Of a stretch of 64,000 nucleotides of DNA, positions 37,870 through 46,060 are shown piece by piece. Every line of letters starts with the position of its first letter. The stretch's first letter is position 1. The translations under genes and the position numbers were made by a program. Source of the stretch: VBAS01 sp035318985 (GTDB lineage Bacteria; Bacteroidota; Bacteroidia; Chitinophagales; Chitinophagaceae); NCBI GenBank assembly GCA_035318985.1, contig DATHDP010000015.1, forward strand, positions 1 to 64,000, given 5' to 3'. The notes under the pieces were generated by a model, which had not been told where the DNA came from, searched no databases, and saw only the letters and a program-made list of their open reading frames with translations.

Positions 37870-37887
37870 ACGATCAAAGAATAAAAA

Positions 37888-38103
37888 ATGAATACTGTCG
37901 TTAAGCGAATGAAGAAACAAACACCGAAGTTCTTTAGAAAAGTAAGGAACGTGGGTTTGACACTTGCAGCAGTTAGCGCTGCTATTTTGGCTTCACCGGT
38001 AGCATTACCTGCTATTCTTATTAAAGTCGCAGGCTATCTTGCTGTAGCTGGCACTGTAACCAGTGCAGTAAGTCAAACTGCGGTGAAACACGAGCGGGAA
38101 TAG
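37888..38103 (+). CDS. small membrane protein
   Basis: A 71-residue protein with a basic start (KRMKKQTPKFFRKVRN) and two hydrophobic segments, GLTLAAVSAAILASPVALPA and ILIKVAGYLAVAGTVTSAV. The pattern is familiar from small Bacteroidota membrane proteins. A holin-like role is possible but unproven. The next gene follows after 24 bases. Confidence 0.65.
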   Translation: MNTVVKRMKKQTPKFFRKVRNVGLTLAAVSAAILASPVALPAILIKVAGYLAVAGTVTSAVSQTAVKHERE

Positions 38104-38127
38104 ATGGCGTGGTTTATTCAAAAATAA

Positions 38128-38316
38128 ATGATGAGTGAACCAACACATACAAGGGTGACTACTGTCGGCGGTGCATTGACAATTCTGTTTGCAAATATCA
38201 ATAGCCCGGATGTTGTTAAAACAATTGTACTGACAATGATCGGTGCAGCTGTGAGTTTTGTAATGTCAGTTTTGTTCAAAGCAGTGCTGAAATGGTGGAG
38301 GGCCCGCAAAGGTTAA
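38128..38316 (+). CDS. small two-helix membrane protein
   Basis: A 62-residue protein with two hydrophobic segments (VGGALTILFANI and VLTMIGAAVSFVMSVLFKAV) and a basic tail (KWWRARKG). The start may be either of two adjacent ATGs (38128 or 38131). It closes a three- or four-gene run of unknown function and is followed by a strong terminator, supporting that the run is a real transcription unit. Confidence 0.6.
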   Translation: MMSEPTHTRVTTVGGALTILFANINSPDVVKTIVLTMIGAAVSFVMSVLFKAVLKWWRARKG

Positions 38317-38321
38317 TTTGG

Positions 38322-38346
38322 AACCCCGTCGAAAGACGGGGTTTTG
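38322..38346 (+). terminator. strong GAAA-loop terminator
   Basis: AACCCCGTC-GAAA-GACGGGGTT (38322-38343) is a perfect 9-bp stem with a tetraloop, followed by TTT, immediately after the 62-residue membrane-protein gene. Confidence 0.9.
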
Positions 38347-38366
38347 TTTGATCCATACAGGGTTCC

Positions 38367-38408
38367 TTTTCTTTTTCCCTTGATGGAAAAAGAAACAAAA
38401 AGATCAAG
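38367..38408. repeat. repeat family A, copy 1
   Basis: A 42-bp sequence (starts TTTTCTTTTTCCC, ends AAAGATCAAG) that recurs without change at 44204-44245. It contains TTTTTCC/GGAAAAA arms and CTTGAT/ATCAAG ends, so it can fold. It lies about 100-160 bp upstream of a family B hairpin at both places. Confidence 0.85.
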
Positions 38409-38512
38409 GCAAAAGCAAATGCTCCGCTGCTTTTGCAGGGCCAACGCACATGGAGAGTCTTTTTGTTTTGATCGCTTACTATTTTATTGAAATGAATGAT
38501 TGAATAGGTTGT

Positions 38513-38610
38513 TTCGTGGTTTATTGTAAACCATGGAGGCGCTGTGTTTTTAGCTTGCTTTCGTTATTGTTGTTGATGATTTTTATTTAGGCTAAAAACA
38601 AGGCGCTGGA
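38513..38610. repeat. repeat family B, copy 1 (variant arms)
   Basis: Starts TTCGTG. Two direct copies of GGCGCTG (38538-38544, 38602-38608) flank a perfect 9-bp hairpin, GTTTTTAGC (38546-38554) with GCTAAAAAC (38591-38599). In the two other family members the flanks are the same but the arms are CCGATGGC/GCCATCGG. Confidence 0.8.
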
Positions 38611-38653
38611 AAACGTATCTGAAATTCATCTGAAGGAGAAGCCTGACCGTTTT

Positions 38654-38720
38654 CCCCCGCTGGCGGGGGCCGGATGATTGAACTAAAAAAAATTTCAAGT
38701 GGGGGTGGATTGAGATTTCC
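38654..38720. repeat. repeat family D, copy 1
   Basis: The palindrome CCCCCGC-TG-GCGGGGG (38654-38669) is followed by CCGGATGATTGAA and AATTTCAAG...GGGGGTGGATTG. The same ~65 bp occurs in inverse orientation at 40453-40520. Confidence 0.85.
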
Positions 38721-38834
38721 CACACATGTACTGAGCAAATCGTAGTTCTCCTATGGCAATAAAAATTTTGATTCGAAAACTTCCATTTATTTTTTTATGA
38801 TTTACGAATTTACATAGAATAAGATTTAATGGTT

Positions 38835-38865
38835 AAAAAGCCCACGATCTCTATCGAGGGCTTTT
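38835..38865 (-). terminator. terminator of the small DNA-binding-like gene
   Basis: AAAAGCCC (38836-38843) and GGGCTTTT (38858-38865) pair around a GATCTCTATC interior. It lies at the 3' end of the minus gene at 38866 and can act on both strands. Confidence 0.75.
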
Positions 38866-39078
38866 CTATTTCAAAAAGTCTTTTATCAATTCTTCGGGTA
38901 TGCCTGTACATAAAGAAAATTCCTGTACGGTGATGAACATGGTTTTTGATTTTCCTAATCCCGTTTTGATCTTTTGAACAAGCTTGCGTGCAGCACGATC
39001 ACCGAGGCCGGTGATGTTCTCTACATCTTTCGGATAGATCACTACACGCAAAGGCATTCTTGTGTGCGATGCGTTCAT
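38866..39078 (-). CDS. small helix-turn-helix-like protein
   Basis: A 70-residue protein. VVIYPKDVENITGLGDRAARKLVQKIK followed by KTMFITVQEFSLCTGIPEELI resembles a small Bacteroidota family whose N-terminal half looks like an excisionase/AlpA-type winged helix. Its DNA target is unknown. It stands alone with its own terminator. Confidence 0.65.
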   Translation of the reverse strand: MNASHTRMPLRVVIYPKDVENITGLGDRAARKLVQKIKTGLGKSKTMFITVQEFSLCTGIPEELIKDFLK

Positions 39079-39156
39079 AGGGAAGGCAGTTAGTTTTGGT
39101 CAATGGGTATCTCTAAGATAACCGATGATAAAAACAGGGAGATTGATAAATATCAA

Positions 39157-39723
39157 TTAATACTTTTTGCCACGAATGCGGCTTAATGTTTCTACTGAAA
39201 TACTTAAATAAGAGGCAAGATATTTCGAAGGTACTCTCAATACTAATTCGGGAAAGTGCTGTAGCATGCTACTATAACGATCAGGTGCATTCTTCATTCT
39301 TATGAAATTCAATCGTTGTTCGCTGAGCAAGTAAGATTTAATGGATAAGACCCTGCCGATGACATTGAATTCGGGAAAGTGCTTGTATATGTATTGTAAT
39401 TCATCATAACAAATCGACCACAGGGTTGAGTCTTCGATCGCCTGTATAAATTCAATGCTCTCCTTTTGCAGGAAGAAACTTGATGCTGATACGATGATGT
39501 CTCCTTCTTTTAAAAATTTGGAGCAGACCTCCTGTTCATCATGAATGTAATAGCAGCGTAACAATCCTTTTTTAATAAAATAAATATGCCGGCTGACCTG
39601 GCCGGCTGTTAAAAGAAATTGCTTTTTGTCAATTGTTGTTGTTTTTAGAGTGTGTGAAAGATACTGGTGCAGGGCGGGTGATAAAGAATGAATATTGTTG
39701 AGTAATGACAATAGTTCCTTCAT
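39157..39723 (-). CDS. Crp/Fnr family transcriptional regulator
   Basis: A 188-residue protein with a cyclic-nucleotide-binding-like beta roll (about 15-120, FLLTAGQVSRHIYFIKKGLLRCYY) and a C-terminal helix-turn-helix (about 160-186, VPSKYLASYLSISVETLSRIRGKK). There is no Fe-S cysteine set, so it is not a classical Fnr. The ligand is unknown; such short orphan Crp-like regulators are common in Bacteroidota. Confidence 0.9.
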   Translation of the reverse strand: MKELLSLLNNIHSLSPALHQYLSHTLKTTTIDKKQFLLTAGQVSRHIYFIKKGLLRCYYIHDEQEVCSKFLKEGDIIVSASSFFLQKESIEFIQAIEDSTLWSICYDELQYIYKHFPEFNVIGRVLSIKSYLLSEQRLNFIRMKNAPDRYSSMLQHFPELVLRVPSKYLASYLSISVETLSRIRGKKY

Positions 39724-39807
39724 GGAACAAAAATGATAAATGAAATTTCTATTTCAAACGATGATCCTATTGATAAAAGGATTTTGACTTTTGATAACGG
39801 GAGTTTA

Positions 39808-40254
39808 TTAAGGATGTAAAGGAATATTGGCAAATGAACCGTTAAGCAACGTGGTATCTGAGGAAGCGTTTATAAGCTTCATTGCGAAATTTCCGGATAA
39901 CTTACTATTTGAATTTGAAGTTATGGTCACATTTCCTGCCGCGCCTGCCAAATCATAACCTCCATCATCAATGTAACGGACCTTGTTTGTTGCTAATGAA
40001 ACAGTATAGGAACCCGGGCTCAAAGATGTAAGATAGATGCTAATCCTGTAATCTCTTGGCAGAGCGGGGTCACTTGCTGCGATGTGATTTGGTCCTTTTC
40101 CTAAATCGACCTGGGTGATATATGCATTGGCGCTTGTTGCAGAATGTGAAGTGCTTTGATGTGTCCATGTAAAGCTCCATTTGTCGTCATCCGAGGGCTT
40201 GTTACAAGACAATATAACAATTGCGAATAAAAAAAGTTTTATAGTTCTATTCAT
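39808..40254 (-). CDS. lipoprotein of unknown function
   Basis: A 148-residue lipoprotein from the ATG at 40254; the frame extends 18 codons further but this start gives a clear lipobox (AIVILSCNKPSDDD, Cys17). The acidic residues after the Cys fit surface export. The mature part is Ser/Thr-rich and beta-like, with no known domain. Confidence 0.75.
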   Translation of the reverse strand: MNRTIKLFLFAIVILSCNKPSDDDKWSFTWTHQSTSHSATSANAYITQVDLGKGPNHIAASDPALPRDYRISIYLTSLSPGSYTVSLATNKVRYIDDGGYDLAGAAGNVTITSNSNSKLSGNFAMKLINASSDTTLLNGSFANIPLHP

Positions 40255-40552
40255 AAAGCTGTTTGTTAAAGCTAATAATGATCTATGATGTTTTAAATAA
40301 ATGGACAAATTAATTGACAGGTGTCAAACTTGAAACAATTTGAAGAGAAGACTGATCATTATCCCCCGCTGGCGGGGGAAGTATTTCATCCTAAAACATT
40401 TCTCAATAAGGGGTGGATTAGCTGCCCAAATTATTTGAACATCCAATGTTATCTGGAATTCCAATCCACCCCCGCTTGAAATTTTCTTTAATTCAATCAT
40501 CCGGCCCCCGCCAGCGGGGGATAAAAGTTCCCCCGATAGAAAAAAGTAATTT
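40255..40552. repeat. inverted pair of family D repeats
   Basis: A forward but diverged copy begins at 40373 with the palindrome CCCCCGC-TG-GCGGGGG (40373-40388), and an inverse copy ends with it at 40505-40520. The inverse copy matches the element at 38654-38720 over about 65 bp, including CCGGATGATTGAA and GGGGGTGGATT read on the minus strand. No gene is seen here. Confidence 0.8.
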
Positions 40553-40582
40553 AAAAAAAAGGCGGAGAGTTTTTTCTCCGCC
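40553..40582 (-). terminator. orphan minus-strand terminator
   Basis: On the minus strand GGCGGAGA, a six-base loop and TCTCCGCC are followed by eight T. No minus-strand gene ends here (the next gene to the right, at 40877, is on the plus strand), so it could end a short unannotated minus-strand RNA from 40583-40876. No coding frame was seen in that interval. Confidence 0.7.
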
Positions 40583-40876
40583 GCACACTTAGAGGTTCAT
40601 GTTTCGATTAACTGCCAAATTGTTTCGTTCCAATCATTATGAATAATCCTGTCTTTACCCTCAGGTGAATTCTATTGCTTAATGTTTCATAAGGTTTATG
40701 ATCTTACTATGATGTATGTAAATTTTGGTAAGGATGAAATAACAAATGCTGTGCTAATTATTGCGTAGCCATTAAATTCGTATTATTACTATAATTTGTT
40801 TTAAAAACTGTGGACATTAGTCCTCGTTATCATTCAGACGAACCAATTTGATTAATAACTTTTCAAAGCCACCAAT

Positions 40877-41440
40877 ATGAAAAAGCTTTTTTCTATTATT
40901 ATTATTTTTCCTTTACTAAGTTTTCAATCTTATGATGATTGCGGAACCTACCGATGGGATTATAAAATTCTTGTTGATGCTACAGGATGGCCGCTGTTGA
41001 ATATCACCGCTAAGAGTAAGACAGTACCGGGATTAAATGATCTTACCCGCCCTGCGGTACTTGGCAAACAAAGAACTCCCTATGAAAAATGGAAAGTAAA
41101 AGTAACCGCCTGGTTAGTGATGTCAGGAAGTGAAGGGGACAGAGATTATCATCTTGTACTGACCAATACTGGCCGAACTGACTCACTTATTGCAGAGATC
41201 CCTGATCCCACCTGCTCAAAGCTTACGCATTTTCCAGCATTACGTGAAAAGTATGAAAATGCCAGAACCTTTGTTGATGGAGAAACAGGGGTTCCTGGTT
41301 CATCGGTTGAAGAACTTGCAACTCCTAAGAAAGTTATTGTGACGGGGTTTTTATTTTTTGATATAAAAGCACATGGAAATGGACATGCAAAGAATGGGAT
41401 CGAAATACATCCTATAACGGAGATCAGGCTGGCGAATTGA
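40877..41440 (+). CDS. secreted protein of unknown function
   Basis: A 187-residue protein with a signal peptide (about 1-18, MKKLFSIIIIFPLLSFQS). The mature part contains EGDRDYHLVLTNTG, AEIPDPTC and NGIEIHPITEI, a set that recurs in uncharacterised secreted bacterial proteins. Two cysteines may form a disulfide. Monocistronic and convergent with the DUF4260 gene, 5 bases apart. Confidence 0.75.
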   Translation: MKKLFSIIIIFPLLSFQSYDDCGTYRWDYKILVDATGWPLLNITAKSKTVPGLNDLTRPAVLGKQRTPYEKWKVKVTAWLVMSGSEGDRDYHLVLTNTGRTDSLIAEIPDPTCSKLTHFPALREKYENARTFVDGETGVPGSSVEELATPKKVIVTGFLFFDIKAHGNGHAKNGIEIHPITEIRLAN

Positions 41441-41445
41441 ATAAT

Positions 41446-41799
41446 CTATTTCTTATCAAGCGAACCTAAGTGAGTGTATTTAAAACCTTCTTTTAATTTC
41501 AATCCATATCCCAACACCCTGTCTATCGACGAGTGTCCAAATAAAATGATGCCTGCCAGTTGTATCGTGGTATCCGGGATAAGCCATCCTAAAACGAAAA
41601 CAACAATAGCAATTCCTTTATGATGAAACAGATTGTACATGAAGGCGCCTATTTTATTACCACCAGCATAACCGATCATGCTTATGTCCGGTCCAAAAAG
41701 AAGCAATAAATAATACCACCATTCTGCTTTTAATAAATAGAGAGCTACTATACAAAGGCCGAACATTGCCAGTTCTTCGAGCTTGAGTATATTTTTCAC
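41446..41799 (-). CDS. DUF4260 family membrane protein
   Basis: A 117-residue protein with three or four hydrophobic segments. LFGPDISMIGYAGGNKIGAFMYNLFHHKG and LFGHSSIDRVLGYGLK, with several His residues, are the hallmarks of DUF4260. Function unknown. Confidence 0.88.
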   Translation of the reverse strand: MKNILKLEELAMFGLCIVALYLLKAEWWYYLLLLFGPDISMIGYAGGNKIGAFMYNLFHHKGIAIVVFVLGWLIPDTTIQLAGIILFGHSSIDRVLGYGLKLKEGFKYTHLGSLDKK

Positions 41800-41951
41800 A
41801 ATAGAGTTTTAAGTGGGACTAATATAAAGTCTTTATAGGATCAACGTCCTTTATTTTCTCCTCTATTGAAAATCCTTCGACCGGCACTGGGAGAATGACT
41901 CGATGTTATAAATAAAAATGTTGGTTAGACAACCAATATTGACCGGGGCAA

Positions 41952-41999
41952 TACCCCATTTGGGCTATTGTTTGATCTTACGAACTCCTGTATCTTTTG
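41952..41999 (+). promoter_or_regulatory. promoter with TACCCC/GGGCTA inverted repeat (shared motif, site 1)
   Basis: A 16-bp site, TACCCCATTTGGGCTA (41952-41967), is followed by 22 bp after its GGGCTAT edge and then TATCTTTTG (41991-41999), with TTTG at 41971-41974 as a -33 element. The site abuts the -33 box, as expected for an activator. The predicted start point (about 42006) lies downstream of the TTG at 41997, so translation of the next gene must begin at the ATG at 42045. Confidence 0.65.
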
Positions 42000-42044
42000 A
42001 TATCATTCGATCCACAAAAGTTAAGCTCTATTAATCCTCATATA

Positions 42045-43241
42045 ATGATCCAGATTTTTATAAATCGTACAGCCGTTCAAGCTTTCTGTTTTAGCATAGC
42101 CGTTTTATTTTGGAAAGGTGATCATCAGCTGCGAACCAGCGTCAAGCTTTCTGTTTTTAACGATCAACCATCTGCAGAAATATTTCGCCCGGCAAGCATT
42201 AAAAATTTTTTTCCTGATACGGTAAACCTACCTAACATGGCTACAGTTGAACAAAAAATTCGTCAACTGAAAATACTGGGAACCCCCAGTGCCTATGAAT
42301 TATTTTACCAGTTAAACCCAGGATTAAAACAGGGCAAATATATCAGCGAATCTTTAATCAAGACACCCAGCATGCCTGTATTAATGGACATGGAGATAAA
42401 TGATTTCTACTCCCAATTTGAAAGGGATACCAAAAAAGATGAGGAGTTGCAGAAAGTATTAGCAGATTCCATCAGGTATTGTCTGAGCATCTTTGAAGAC
42501 ATGCTGTATGGAGGAGGTCGTGTCACATTTACGAAGCAGGATGATCGTGACAGGATCCAAAGGCTTGGGGGTTACATGTACAGTGATCTACGCATGCTAG
42601 TGAATGAAGATGTTGCCCGTGTCAAGGCGATCGAGCTTATAAAACTTCTAAATGGATGTTATATAATTTTTGACGGGTGTAAGCAAAAACGTACGATGAC
42701 TCCCGAAGATGTAAATACCGTTTACTATATCGGAAGACAAGTTTCTTATATTATTAATTCAGAAAACCTTCGACGATATTATTCCGAAAGCGAAATGGAT
42801 GGCAACCTTCCAAAAAGTCCCTACCAGGGTCATGGACCGTTTCATCAACCGGGTGACATTGGCAAATCTTCAACATTTGCAATTGGGGGACTCAAGCCTT
42901 TTAGCGTTGCTATATACCTATCAAAAAACGGAAAAGTTATTTCAGATGGACCTGATGTTAAGAAACGATACAGAGTTATGTGTTATCCTCCTGCATTAAT
43001 AGGATTTGAGCCAACCCGCAGAGATTGTGACTCACCTGCCACATTCGCTTATATTACTCTATCCAAGGCTCCCTATGCATTTTGCGTTGTTGATCTGCGG
43101 ACGGGCAAAAAAATGAAGTTCGTGAAAGATAATAAGGAAAATGAGATCATTAGTACAGAAACAGCTTTCGATATCATTATCAACCAACGGCCAACTCTTC
43201 CCCCTCTTTTTCAAATTGCACTTTACATTAAAGAAGATTAA
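42045..43241 (+). CDS. protein of unknown function with N-terminal signal/anchor
   Basis: A 398-residue protein from the ATG at 42045. The first 25 residues are a hydrophobic signal or anchor (AFCFSIAVLFW). Residues 65-120 (YELFYQLNPGLKQGKYI, TPSMPV) look like a diverged LysM motif, followed by a helical segment (about 130-250) and a C-terminal beta region. No family recognised. Its promoter carries the shared inverted-repeat motif, and a small membrane protein follows 8 bases later. Confidence 0.65.
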   Translation: MIQIFINRTAVQAFCFSIAVLFWKGDHQLRTSVKLSVFNDQPSAEIFRPASIKNFFPDTVNLPNMATVEQKIRQLKILGTPSAYELFYQLNPGLKQGKYISESLIKTPSMPVLMDMEINDFYSQFERDTKKDEELQKVLADSIRYCLSIFEDMLYGGGRVTFTKQDDRDRIQRLGGYMYSDLRMLVNEDVARVKAIELIKLLNGCYIIFDGCKQKRTMTPEDVNTVYYIGRQVSYIINSENLRRYYSESEMDGNLPKSPYQGHGPFHQPGDIGKSSTFAIGGLKPFSVAIYLSKNGKVISDGPDVKKRYRVMCYPPALIGFEPTRRDCDSPATFAYITLSKAPYAFCVVDLRTGKKMKFVKDNKENEIISTETAFDIIINQRPTLPPLFQIALYIKED

Positions 43242-43249
43242 TTAAACAT

Positions 43250-43864
43250 ATGATCAGTGTTCTAAAATACCGCGTGATCTTTATCACATTATTGTTTGCA
43301 ATTTTTGGCCAGGCACTAACACGTTTGCTGGAGGTGGATGAAATGAAAACTTATTATCAATCACTTGCTCCTTTACTGGCTTTGGCGGTTAGTCTTTTAT
43401 TAGCTTTTATCATCAAAGGCAGGTGGACACAGAAGAGCAGGAATATTTTGAAAATAGCTGCATCGGTCCTGTTTGTATTCTTGTTGATAGGAGTGTTCAT
43501 GTATACAAGACTATTTTTAAAAGCAACATTTCAATTCCGGGACGAAAAGGGCAATGTGGCGTATTATGTGAAAGGAGATGCTAAATCCTATACCCAACAG
43601 GCCATTGAATTCAGAAAAAATAACCCCAATCTTTCATCAGATTCAGAAATGATCCGGATGGGTTTTGAAGGCCCGCATAATAAACGGTATGCATGGACGG
43701 AAGATTCTATAAGCGATAATATACTTTGGCTGATCACAGGATATTGTTTGGTTGTTTTACTTTTTGCAGGCTTAGTATCGTTGTTAACAGAAATACTTTC
43801 CTTGAGGTATTCAAGTAAGAAAACAATTCCTAAGAAGAAAAAAACAGAAGTTATAAATGCATAG
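43250..43864 (+). CDS. four-helix membrane protein of unknown function
   Basis: A 204-residue protein with hydrophobic segments at about 8-25, 38-55, 65-85 and 160-185. The soluble part between the last two contains YYVKGDAKSYTQQAIEFRKNNPNLSSD and RYAWTEDSI. The C-terminus is lysine-rich. It is 8 bases downstream of the 398-residue gene and probably co-expressed. No known family. Confidence 0.65.
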   Translation: MISVLKYRVIFITLLFAIFGQALTRLLEVDEMKTYYQSLAPLLALAVSLLLAFIIKGRWTQKSRNILKIAASVLFVFLLIGVFMYTRLFLKATFQFRDEKGNVAYYVKGDAKSYTQQAIEFRKNNPNLSSDSEMIRMGFEGPHNKRYAWTEDSISDNILWLITGYCLVVLLFAGLVSLLTEILSLRYSSKKTIPKKKKTEVINA

Positions 43865-43928
43865 AAACATTTATGCCCGGTAAGTTGGGTAGACGATGTG
43901 TTTCTTTAATACTATTTCATTTAAAACC

Positions 43929-43936
43929 AAAGGAGG
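43929..43936 (+). promoter_or_regulatory. strong Shine-Dalgarno for DUF3606 gene
   Basis: AAAGGAGG is centred 5 bases before the ATG at 43942. Canonical sites of this strength are rare in Bacteroidota, and this one fixes the start; an in-frame ATG at 43873 is not preceded by such a site. Confidence 0.7.
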
Positions 43937-43941
43937 TTACT

Positions 43942-44118
43942 ATGTCTGATGACTTAACAAAAAGAGGACCGCAGGATGCAAGTAAAGTTAATATTCATGA
44001 AGCATGGGAGGTGATTTGGTGGTGCGCCAAGTTTAACTGTACCAGAGAGCAACTTATTGCAGCTGTAAATGCGGTTGGTGTTTCTGCTGACGCGGTTAGA
44101 AAGCATTTAGGGAAATAA
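43942..44118 (+). CDS. DUF3606 domain protein
   Basis: A 58-residue protein. DDLTKRGPQDASKVNIHEAWEVIWWCAKFNCTREQLIAAVNAVG, ending in DAVRKHLGK, is the DUF3606 pattern, a short three-helix family of unknown role widespread in bacteria. It follows the 204-residue membrane-protein gene and may be part of the same transcript. Confidence 0.85.
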   Translation: MSDDLTKRGPQDASKVNIHEAWEVIWWCAKFNCTREQLIAAVNAVGVSADAVRKHLGK

Positions 44119-44203
44119 ACTATAGCATTGTTTTGATTTGAAAATGACCTTAGTTGCAAACTCAGGGCAACTATTAAGATTTTTTATTTTGATATGAGTT
44201 TTC
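44119..44203. other. start of a 585-bp gene-free region
   Basis: From here to 44703 no gene is seen. The interval holds family A copy 2, family B copy 2 and a shared-motif promoter, described separately; this first 85 bp shows nothing further. Confidence 0.5.
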
Positions 44204-44245
44204 TTTTCTTTTTCCCTTGATGGAAAAAGAAACAAAAAGATCAAG
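44204..44245. repeat. repeat family A, copy 2
   Basis: 42 bp identical to 38367-38408. A GC-rich segment with GGCCGGGC-type short repeats follows (about 44246-44307). Confidence 0.85.
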
Positions 44246-44364
44246 CCCGGCCCGATGCTCTCCCTCCTACGTCGGGACAGGCTGTGGCCGGGCAGGCCAG
44301 GCACATGAGAGTCATTGTGATTTATTTTTTCCTTTTTATAGAAGTGATTTGTTGAAGAGGTTGC

Positions 44365-44458
44365 TTCGTGATTTTAGTAAACCCCGCAGGCGCTGTACCG
44401 ATGGCTGAGAGATTTTTATTTAAAATGTTTTTAGATTGGCCATCGGGAAGGCGCTGGA
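44365..44458. repeat. repeat family B, copy 2
   Basis: TTCGTG followed by two direct GGCGCTG copies (44389-44395, 44450-44456) flanking CCGATGGC (44398-44405) and GCCATCGG (44439-44446), a perfect 8-bp stem. Confidence 0.85.
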
Positions 44459-44517
44459 ATAACTCCTATGATAAATTGTTGTTCAATCAACGAATACTAA
44501 CATTTTTATCTCGTATA

Positions 44518-44565
44518 TCCCGCAAAGGAGGTATTGGCTTTATTCTGTAACGCATTTATCTTTCA
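44518..44565 (+). promoter_or_regulatory. promoter with shared inverted-repeat motif (site 2, weaker arms)
   Basis: TCCCGCAAAGGAGGTA (44518-44533) resembles the other sites, best in its right half, and is followed by 22 bp and TATCTTTCA (44557-44565). The transcript would start near 44572, 130 bases before the gene at 44704. Confidence 0.55.
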
Positions 44566-44703
44566 ATATCGTTTTCCATTAAAATTACCAATCCTTCTTA
44601 TTCTTTAAAATTTCAAAAATTATTAATTGAAAAAGAAGTAATACTTCCCGGCTTACTATTGATTTGTTTTTGTACAGTTAAAAATCAATCAAAAATTTTA
44701 ATT

Positions 44704-45873
44704 ATGAAAACAATAATGGGTTTCAAAAAATTGCTTCTGACTCTTTCTGTACTTTTTTATCTTGAAACAATTGGACAATACCCCGCTGCGCAGGGGCCTC
44801 CGGGTGTAACACCGGGACCGGAAAAAGTGCGGGAACTTCCAGCTTCGGTTTTTACAGAAACAATTAAAACTATTTTAAGGGACTCAATAATTCCTATGGT
44901 TAATGCAGCGATCAGGGAAGAAGGACCGCCCGTTAAGGTCGTTGTAAGCTCCACGCTTCAGCCAGGTACACCACGTATGACCGTAACCAAAAATACAAAC
45001 CGGCCTAATCAAAAAATTATTGAGATCCCCTGCAAACTTGATTATAAACTTGATATCAACGGTTTTCCCGACAGGCACATTTACCAAAATGTTGTTATCA
45101 ACATCTTTTGCGAGGACTGGTACACTTATGCAGACGGCAAAGCAAACGTTCGGATTGTTGCAGACAAGGCATTCCTGGGAGGTCCATCATTTAACGAGCA
45201 AGCTATTAATTTTTTCCTGGGAAACTGGCTCACTCCTTTAATAGATAATAGCATAAGATCGAACTTACCTGATAAATTCAGTAGAAAACTATCACTCGAA
45301 GGCTTGCAGGATAAGTGTAATTGTTTGGGTCTCCATAAATATTCATCGACGGACTATTGGATACAATGGCAATATAAAAATCCTCCGGCCAGAGAATCAA
45401 TTCCGGGCGACGCTACCAATTTTAATACTATTACTGTAAAAATTGACAGTATCAGGCGGTTAAATGCCAGGAATTTTGAAACCGGAGAAGTTCTATATGA
45501 GCCTTCAGAAGACATAAACATTTTATTGTATGCAAACCATGGCGTTCAGACCCTGGATGTAAATTCAATAAGAGAAGGTGAGTCGAGAAAGTTACCCGCA
45601 AATAATATTACGATCCCAAAGCCTAAAGCTGATGGCTCGCTTATACTTATTGCAAATATTTCGCAAAAAAATAATAGATCAGACTCAAAGTTTATTACGT
45701 TTTATTCACGGCAGAATTTTGGAAATGGTTCCCGTAAATTGATCGTTCGAAAATCATTTTATGCAAAACCAGTAAAACTGCCAGGTGGCGGTATGTCCAA
45801 ACCTCAAAAAATGTTCAGGGAAGCTTACGAGTTGATTATTTCAATAAACACTCATATTCCTGTTGCACACTGA
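44704..45873 (+). CDS. secreted protein of unknown function
   Basis: A 389-residue protein from the ATG at 44704, where a signal peptide follows (about 1-24, LLLTLSVLFYLETIGQ). The frame is open upstream but without a signal. The mature protein begins with a Pro/Gly-rich stretch (AAQGPPGVTPGPEKV) and then shows a beta-rich domain (DYKLDINGFPDRHIYQNVVINIF). No family recognised. The gene has a shared-motif promoter and is followed by repeat family B. Confidence 0.65.
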   Translation: MKTIMGFKKLLLTLSVLFYLETIGQYPAAQGPPGVTPGPEKVRELPASVFTETIKTILRDSIIPMVNAAIREEGPPVKVVVSSTLQPGTPRMTVTKNTNRPNQKIIEIPCKLDYKLDINGFPDRHIYQNVVINIFCEDWYTYADGKANVRIVADKAFLGGPSFNEQAINFFLGNWLTPLIDNSIRSNLPDKFSRKLSLEGLQDKCNCLGLHKYSSTDYWIQWQYKNPPARESIPGDATNFNTITVKIDSIRRLNARNFETGEVLYEPSEDINILLYANHGVQTLDVNSIREGESRKLPANNITIPKPKADGSLILIANISQKNNRSDSKFITFYSRQNFGNGSRKLIVRKSFYAKPVKLPGGGMSKPQKMFREAYELIISINTHIPVAH

Positions 45874-45887
45874 GCCTGATCCGATGC

Positions 45888-45982
45888 TTCGTGATTTTAG
45901 TAAACTCCTGAGGCGCTGTCCCGATGGCTTAGAGATTTTTAATTTGAAATGATTTTGGATTGGCCATCGGAAAGGCGCTGGA
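45888..45982. repeat. repeat family B, copy 3
   Basis: TTCGTG, then GGCGCTG (45912-45918), CCGATGGC (45921-45928), GCCATCGG (45963-45970) and GGCGCTG (45974-45980). Closest to copy 2. It begins 14 bases after a stop codon. Confidence 0.85.
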
Positions 45983-46016
45983 GAATTTCTTTAGACACCG
46001 CAGGTGGAAGAAATGA

Positions 46017-46060
46017 TTTTTGAAAAGTTACGATAGGGAGACCCCGGCGGGACTTAAATT
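46017..46060. repeat. repeat family C, copy 1
   Basis: About 44 bp, TTTTTGAAAAGTTACGATAG followed by GGGAGACC and GGCGGGACTTAAAT, recurring with changes at 46597-46642 and 49240-49284. It directly abuts shared-motif promoter site 3. Confidence 0.65.

Noticed and set aside
38513..45982. Integron attC sites as an explanation for repeat family B
   Set aside because: The conserved GGCGCTG boxes are direct, not complementary, and RYYYAAC/GTTRRRY boxes are not evident; no integrase gene is in the window.
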